Assembly (NCBI GenBank): GCA_937891245.1 | Contig: CALAGB010000221.1 | Span: 1 to 8,954 of the forward strand | Direction: 5' to 3' | Origin: an uncultured Thermomicrobiales bacterium | GTDB taxonomy: Bacteria; Chloroflexota; Chloroflexia; Thermomicrobiales; Thermomicrobiaceae | Length of the DNA stretch: 8,954 nt | Shown here: positions 5,664-8,954 of the stretch, piece after piece | How positions within the stretch are numbered: position 1 is the stretch's first letter | How the letters are laid out: each line of letters opens with the position of its first letter | The notes under the pieces: model-generated | What the model was told of the DNA's origin: nothing | Database searches by the model: none | What the model saw: the letters and a program-made list of their open reading frames with translations, nothing else | Program-made: the position numbers and the translations under genes

Positions 5664-6343
5664 ACCTCGATACGGTCCTGCAATCGCTCAGCACAGGCGA
5701 CCACGGTGCAATCTACGCGCTTGGGATCACCTTCGTTGCGGGCTTGGTGGCGAGCGCTGTCTGCCCGTGCACATTGCCCGTCGGCTTGGGCGTCGCGAGT
5801 GTCGCCAGCGCATCCGAGGCAGGGAAGCAGCGCAGCGGTTTCTACATAGCCGCCGCGTTCTCCACCGGGGTCGTCGCCAGCCTCACCATTCTGGGCGCCC
5901 TCGCAGCTCAATTGGGAGCGCTGACTACAGAATGGTTCGGTCGCAACTGGGCTCTGGGGATGGCAATCGTCACGCTCGGCGCAGCGCTCTCGGCCTTTCT
6001 CTGGCCAAGGGTCAAGCTTGATCGTCTCGCGTCATGGCGGCGGCCCGGAATGGCCGGGGCATTCCTTTATGGATTAGCCTTCAGCGTTGGGACATCCGTG
6101 GCACCACTCCTGCTCCTCCTCACTGTTGCAGCGGCGGCGGGACGAGCGGAGCAGGGTATTCTCCTCGCCTTCGTGTTCGGCCTCGGTCGAGCACTGCCGT
6201 TCCTCGTCGTCGGCGCCGCCGCATCGACGGTGACCCGGATGGCGAGGATAAGCGTCTGGAGCCGCGTGGTTCAGACCGCCAGCGGCGTGATCCTACTCGG
6301 TCTCAGCGGCTATTACGGCTGGCTCTACACAGCGCTCGCCTAA
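5660..6343 (+). CDS. CcdA/DsbD-like six-helix membrane protein with CPC motif
   Basis: The 227-residue protein has six hydrophobic helices in two similar halves, typical of the CcdA/DsbD transmembrane superfamily (thiol-electron carriers and related metal transporters). The first helix carries AVCPCTLPVGLG (C35, C37), the place of the conserved proline-flanked cysteine of CcdA. In the second half the equivalent stretch is AFSVGTSVAPLL (about 140-151), with no cysteine. The paired cysteines needed for CcdA-type electron transfer are therefore not both present. With two HMA genes on either side, a metal-ion permease or metal-relay role is the better guess (inference). The start is GTG at 5660, overlapping the previous stop as GTGA, which indicates translational coupling. 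The next HMA gene follows directly after the TAA. Confidence 0.85.
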   Translation: MNLDTVLQSLSTGDHGAIYALGITFVAGLVASAVCPCTLPVGLGVASVASASEAGKQRSGFYIAAAFSTGVVASLTILGALAAQLGALTTEWFGRNWALGMAIVTLGAALSAFLWPRVKLDRLASWRRPGMAGAFLYGLAFSVGTSVAPLLLLLTVAAAAGRAEQGILLAFVFGLGRALPFLVVGAAASTVTRMARISVWSRVVQTASGVILLGLSGYYGWLYTALA

Positions 6344-6346
6344 CTT

Positions 6347-6362
6347 GAGGGAAAAAGTCTTG
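6347..6362 (+). promoter_or_regulatory. Ribosome binding site that sets the start of the small HMA gene
   Basis: GAGGGA (6347-6352) lies seven bases before an in-frame TTG at 6360. An earlier TTG at 6345 would place this purine run inside the coding region and has no site of its own, so 6360 is the better start. Confidence 0.5.
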
Positions 6363-6596
6363 TTCACGAGCAAGCTGTCGTCGGAGGTCACCTTCTCCGT
6401 GACCGACATGATGTGCGAAGGCTGCGCCGAGAAGGTGCAAGCCATCCTGAGCGCCGTCGAGGGCGTTCAGAAGGTGAAGTCGAGTGTCTGGCGCAAGCGT
6501 GTCCGGGTCCAGTTTGATCCAGACCGCGTCGAGAGCCGTCGGCTACGCGCTGAGCTCGAGGCGGGCGGCTTTGCGGCAGGTGAGGTCACTAAGTGA
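6360..6596 (+). CDS. Small cytosolic HMA metallochaperone
   Basis: The product is a stand-alone HMA domain of 78 residues from the TTG at 6360 (83 residues if the TTG at 6345 is used). It has a CopZ/MerP-like fold: beta strand TFSV, metal motif DMMCEGCAEKV (C19, C22), then helix, strands and a second helix. There is no signal sequence, so it should act in the cytoplasm, carrying metal to the ATPase HMA domain or away from the membrane protein upstream. It begins just after the stop of the CcdA-like gene, and its own TGA overlaps the start of the MFS gene (GTGATG), so all three are probably translated as a unit. The rare start codon suggests modest output unless coupled. Confidence 0.85.
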   Translation: MFTSKLSSEVTFSVTDMMCEGCAEKVQAILSAVEGVQKVKSSVWRKRVRVQFDPDRVESRRLRAELEAGGFAAGEVTK

Positions 6597-7798
6597 TGGC
6601 GGCCCATGCACCAGACCCAGAACAGAGCCGAGAGCGCGCTCTGCGGGTGCTCTCCGTCGCGACCTTCGCCATCTTCTTCCAAGCCTTCATGGTAGCGCCG
6701 ATCATACCGAGCCTGGCGAGCACCTTCGGCGCCACCCCGCAGGCAGCGGGGGTGATTGTCCCGGCCTACCTGATACCGTACGGAGTGGCGACGCTGGTCT
6801 ATGGGCTGTTGGCGGATCGCTTGGGCCTCTGGCGCATCATGACCGCCTCGCTTCTTGCTTTCTCAATCCTCACAGCCGCCACGGCCACGGCTCAGTCGAT
6901 CGAGCAGCTGGCGCTGTGGAGGCTGCTGACGGGCCTCGGAGCTGCGGGCGTCGTGCCTTTGGCCCTTGTCTTGGTTGGGCGGCTCTACCCTTATGAACAA
7001 CGCGGCCGACCCCTTGGGTGGCTCTTCGGCGCCATGGCCGGCGGTATGGCGTTCGGCTCCACGTTCGGAGCTCTCCTCGAGCCGTATGTCGGCTGGCGCG
7101 GGATCTTCCTTGCGGTCGGGATTTCAGGTTTCGGGATCCTCCTTGCACTTCGCGCCAGCCGGCGGGAGCTGAGTGGATCGGCCCCGGCTGCTGGAAGCTT
7201 GGGCGCTCTCTTTCAAGGATACCGCGAGCTCGTCGCCACTGCTCGAGGAACGCGGACATACGCCTACGTCTTCCTGAATTCCGTATTCCACTCGGGCGTG
7301 TTCACCTGGCTCGGGCTCTACCTTGAGCAGCGATACGCCCTCGGCCCAATCGGCATCGGCCTGGCCCTACTCGGCTATGGCGTTCCCGGTTTCCTCTTCG
7401 GCCCGATTATCGGACGCATGGCCGATCGGTGGGGCCGAGGCAGACTTCTTCCCGGCGGGCTAGTGCTCGGCGCCCTTGCAGCCGCGGCCATGATGCTCGA
7501 CATGCCGCTCATCGCGGCCGCCTTGGCGATCACCGTCCTCTCCCTTGGTTACGACATGACGCAGCCGCTGTTTGCCGGCATCATCACTTCGCTAGGCGGA
7601 CAAAGACCGGGCCAGGCGATGGGGCTCAACGTATTCACCTTGTTCACAGGCTTTGGACTAGGCGCGCTGCTGTTTGGCGAGGCGCTGAGGCTCGGCTTTG
7701 ATGTAGCCTTTGGTCTCTTCGCCCTGACGGAGCTGGCGCTCGCAGTAGGCGCGCTTCGCCTGTTCCGGTCGGAGATGCCCAAAGTTGGTGCGCCGTAA
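6596..7798 (+). CDS. MFS efflux transporter (DHA1/AraJ-like)
   Basis: This inner-membrane major facilitator has 400 residues from the ATG at 6596. A GTG at 6593 is an equally possible start, with GAGG seven bases upstream, and would add one residue. It has about 12 hydrophobic helices in two halves. The MFS motif A appears after helix 2 (GLLADRLGLWR, about residues 72-82) and again in the second half (GRMADRWGRGR, about 273-283). The family exports small molecules by proton antiport. Its substrate cannot be read from sequence. Placement inside the metal operon, overlapping the HMA chaperone, implies a role in the same response, for example export of a metal complex or a metal-toxicity product (inference). 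The fold assignment is firm; the function is not. Confidence 0.9.
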   Translation: MAAHAPDPEQSRERALRVLSVATFAIFFQAFMVAPIIPSLASTFGATPQAAGVIVPAYLIPYGVATLVYGLLADRLGLWRIMTASLLAFSILTAATATAQSIEQLALWRLLTGLGAAGVVPLALVLVGRLYPYEQRGRPLGWLFGAMAGGMAFGSTFGALLEPYVGWRGIFLAVGISGFGILLALRASRRELSGSAPAAGSLGALFQGYRELVATARGTRTYAYVFLNSVFHSGVFTWLGLYLEQRYALGPIGIGLALLGYGVPGFLFGPIIGRMADRWGRGRLLPGGLVLGALAAAAMMLDMPLIAAALAITVLSLGYDMTQPLFAGIITSLGGQRPGQAMGLNVFTLFTGFGLGALLFGEALRLGFDVAFGLFALTELALAVGALRLFRSEMPKVGAP

Positions 7799-7830
7799 CG
7801 AGAGCTGGTCATTGAAACGAGAGGTTCGGC

Positions 7831-8010
7831 ATGGCTTCTGCGAGCGATCTTGAGGACGCTGTCTTCTTCGCCTTTCGCCAAGCCTATGCTCAGCAGCGAC
7901 TGGACGTAGCGGAGCTCCTCCTTCAAGCCCTAGAACTGCTTGCCCGAGATGAGAAGGATGAGCGGCTTGCGGACGCTTATCGGCTCATCCAGAAAGCGGA
8001 CCGGCGCTAA
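7831..8010 (+). CDS. Small helical protein of unknown function (59 residues)
   Basis: This short frame (MASASDLEDAVFFAFRQAYAQ...) ends with TAA at 8008-8010. It has a good Shine-Dalgarno, GAGAGG, six bases before the ATG, and begins 32 bp after the MFS stop, so it looks like the last gene of the operon. The sequence is almost entirely amphipathic helix: an AFRQAYAQ helix, then a LDVAELLLQALELLAR helix and a LADAYRLIQKA helix, charged and rich in Leu/Ala, with no cysteine or membrane segment. The helix pairs recall a TPR-like hairpin. I recall similar short unannotated proteins in sphingomonads but cannot verify this. Its last 26 bp overlap the 3' end of the convergent transporter gene on the other strand. 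Confidence 0.65.
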   Translation: MASASDLEDAVFFAFRQAYAQQRLDVAELLLQALELLARDEKDERLADAYRLIQKADRR

Positions 8011-8954
8011 CAGGGGTGGGTGCCGCACCCGCCCGATTGTCGCGGACATACAAAAACCAAACCGCCAGCCCGATGACTGTAAACCCCATCATAGTGATTG
8101 CCATCAACTGTCCCGAATGACCGACCGCTGTCGGCCCGAAACTCGAGATCAGCGTCATCAATAGCGTCTGAAGGAAGCCCTGAACCGACGAGACCATGCC
8201 CCGGGCGCGCGGAAATAGGTCCATTGTCGCAAGGGTGATCGTGGGAGATGCCATCGCCATACCAGCGCTGAACAGCATAACCGGAAGGATCACCCAAGGG
8301 ACCACGGGCGGCAAGAACACATGGTAGCCCACATTGAGAGCGGCGGCCGTAATCATAACTGCGTAAGCTGCGGTCACCGTTTTACGGGATGAGAGGCGGT
8401 CGGCGAGACGGCCGGAAATGTACGCGCCAAGCATCACTCCGGCCGTGGCGGGGATGAACAGCCAGCCGAACTGATCACGACCAAGCCCGAGAAATTCCAG
8501 CACGAACACCGGAGCCGAGGCGACGTAGAGGAAGAAGCCGGCGAAATTGAAGCTCAATGCAGCGGTAAGGAGCCAGAATGGGCGGGATCTCAGAACGGCC
8601 AAGTATCCCTTGAACAGGGCACGTGGCCTGAACGAGGTCCGGGCATCCAGCGCTAGGCTTTCAGGAAACCGGAGCCAGCTGAACGCGAGTAGCAGAGCGG
8701 CTAGGGCTGCCATGAATATGAAGACCGACTGCCATGGGAAATATCGGGCGAGCCATCCCCCGAGGAGGGGAGCAACCGCAGGGGCGATGGCGAAGATCAT
8801 CTGGACGTGGGCCAACACCCGCTGCGCTCGCGGCCCTTCGAGCGTGTCTCGAACCGTCGCCCGTCCCGCGATGCTCCCGGCACCGACAGCCAGCCCCTGT
8901 GCCATCCTGAAGAGCAGCAGAAGCACTACGCTCGAAGCAAGCGCTGCGCCCAGC
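7985..8954 (-). CDS. Bcr/CflA-type multidrug MFS transporter (partial, 5' end beyond window)
   Basis: The frame is open from the right edge to a TGA at 7985-7987, about 322 residues, and lacks its N-terminal helices. The visible start matches the end of the first-half helices of Bcr/CflA drug transporters: FRMAQGLAVGAGSIAGRATVRDTLEG, with the conserved R-A-T-V-R-D stretch, followed by APAVAPLLGGWL. Further on is a second-half motif A (SGRLADRLSSRK), and about nine helices are visible. The ATG at 8926 is internal, since homologous sequence continues upstream (LGAALASSVVLLLLFRM). The family expels hydrophobic drugs by proton exchange. Orientation and lack of metal motifs suggest it is an unrelated neighbour of the metal operon, although a resistance island may hold both. 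Confidence 0.9.
   Translation of the reverse strand, partial: LGAALASSVVLLLLFRMAQGLAVGAGSIAGRATVRDTLEGPRAQRVLAHVQMIFAIAPAVAPLLGGWLARYFPWQSVFIFMAALAALLLAFSWLRFPESLALDARTSFRPRALFKGYLAVLRSRPFWLLTAALSFNFAGFFLYVASAPVFVLEFLGLGRDQFGWLFIPATAGVMLGAYISGRLADRLSSRKTVTAAYAVMITAAALNVGYHVFLPPVVPWVILPVMLFSAGMAMASPTITLATMDLFPRARGMVSSVQGFLQTLLMTLISSFGPTAVGHSGQLMAITMMGFTVIGLAVWFLYVRDNRAGAAPTPVSAGPLSG
8014..8034 (+). terminator. GC-rich hairpin after the operon, possible terminator
   Basis: GGGTGGGTG (8014-8022) pairs with CACCCGCCC (8026-8034) across a three-base loop, giving a 9-bp stem with one G-U pair. It begins four bases after the stop of the 59-residue frame. The following bases (GATTGTC) are only slightly T-rich, so termination may be incomplete. 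The stem lies inside the 3' end of the convergent transporter gene. Confidence 0.4.

Noticed and set aside
2011..7798. Calling the right-hand block a classical mercury (mer) operon
   Set aside because: The operator and regulator cysteines are mer-like, but no merA, merT or canonical merP is seen, and the pump and CcdA-like protein are not parts of the classical operon.

Overview
High-GC bacterial DNA with the gene style of an alphaproteobacterium, most likely a sphingomonad (inference from composition and from resemblance of several proteins to sphingomonad metal-resistance loci; not proven). The window is a metal-handling accessory region. It has two divergent metal-gene blocks, about 335 bp apart, and an unrelated-looking transporter entering from the right.

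Left block, minus strand (about 1787 down to 1): a CueR-type promoter/operator (TTGACC, CCTTCC...GGCAAG dyad) drives a small Cys-rich membrane protein, a CusF-like periplasmic copper-binding protein, and an open frame that runs off the left edge. That last frame keeps only the C-terminal tail of a sugar-epimerase-like domain, joined to a His/Met-rich linker and SPW-type membrane segments. Its N-terminal Rossmann part is missing, and the CusF gene sits directly at the break. This block looks like a copper-response cassette.

Right block, plus strand (2011 to about 8010): a mer-type promoter (TTGACT, CCGTAC-TGTA-GTACGG dyad, 20-bp spacer) lies directly in front of a MerR-family regulator fused in frame to a heavy-metal-associated (HMA) domain. 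Then follow, closely spaced or overlapping, a P1B-type metal ATPase with the unusual membrane motif YPC instead of CPC, a membrane-anchored HMA protein, a CcdA/DsbD-like membrane protein with CPC in its first helix but no partner cysteine in its second half, a small cytosolic HMA protein, an MFS efflux protein, and a 59-residue helical protein. The operon carries four HMA domains, one each in regulator, pump, anchored protein and soluble chaperone. No mercuric reductase or MerT is visible. The set reads as a coherent metal sensing, passing and export system whose metal cannot be fixed from sequence: the regulator cysteines and operator look Hg-like (or Cd/Pb-like), while the ATPase core looks more like the Cu(I) group.

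Right edge: the 3' two-thirds or so of a Bcr/CflA-type multidrug transporter on the minus strand, converging on and overlapping the end of the plus-strand operon. No rRNA, tRNA, CRISPR array or complete insertion sequence was seen.
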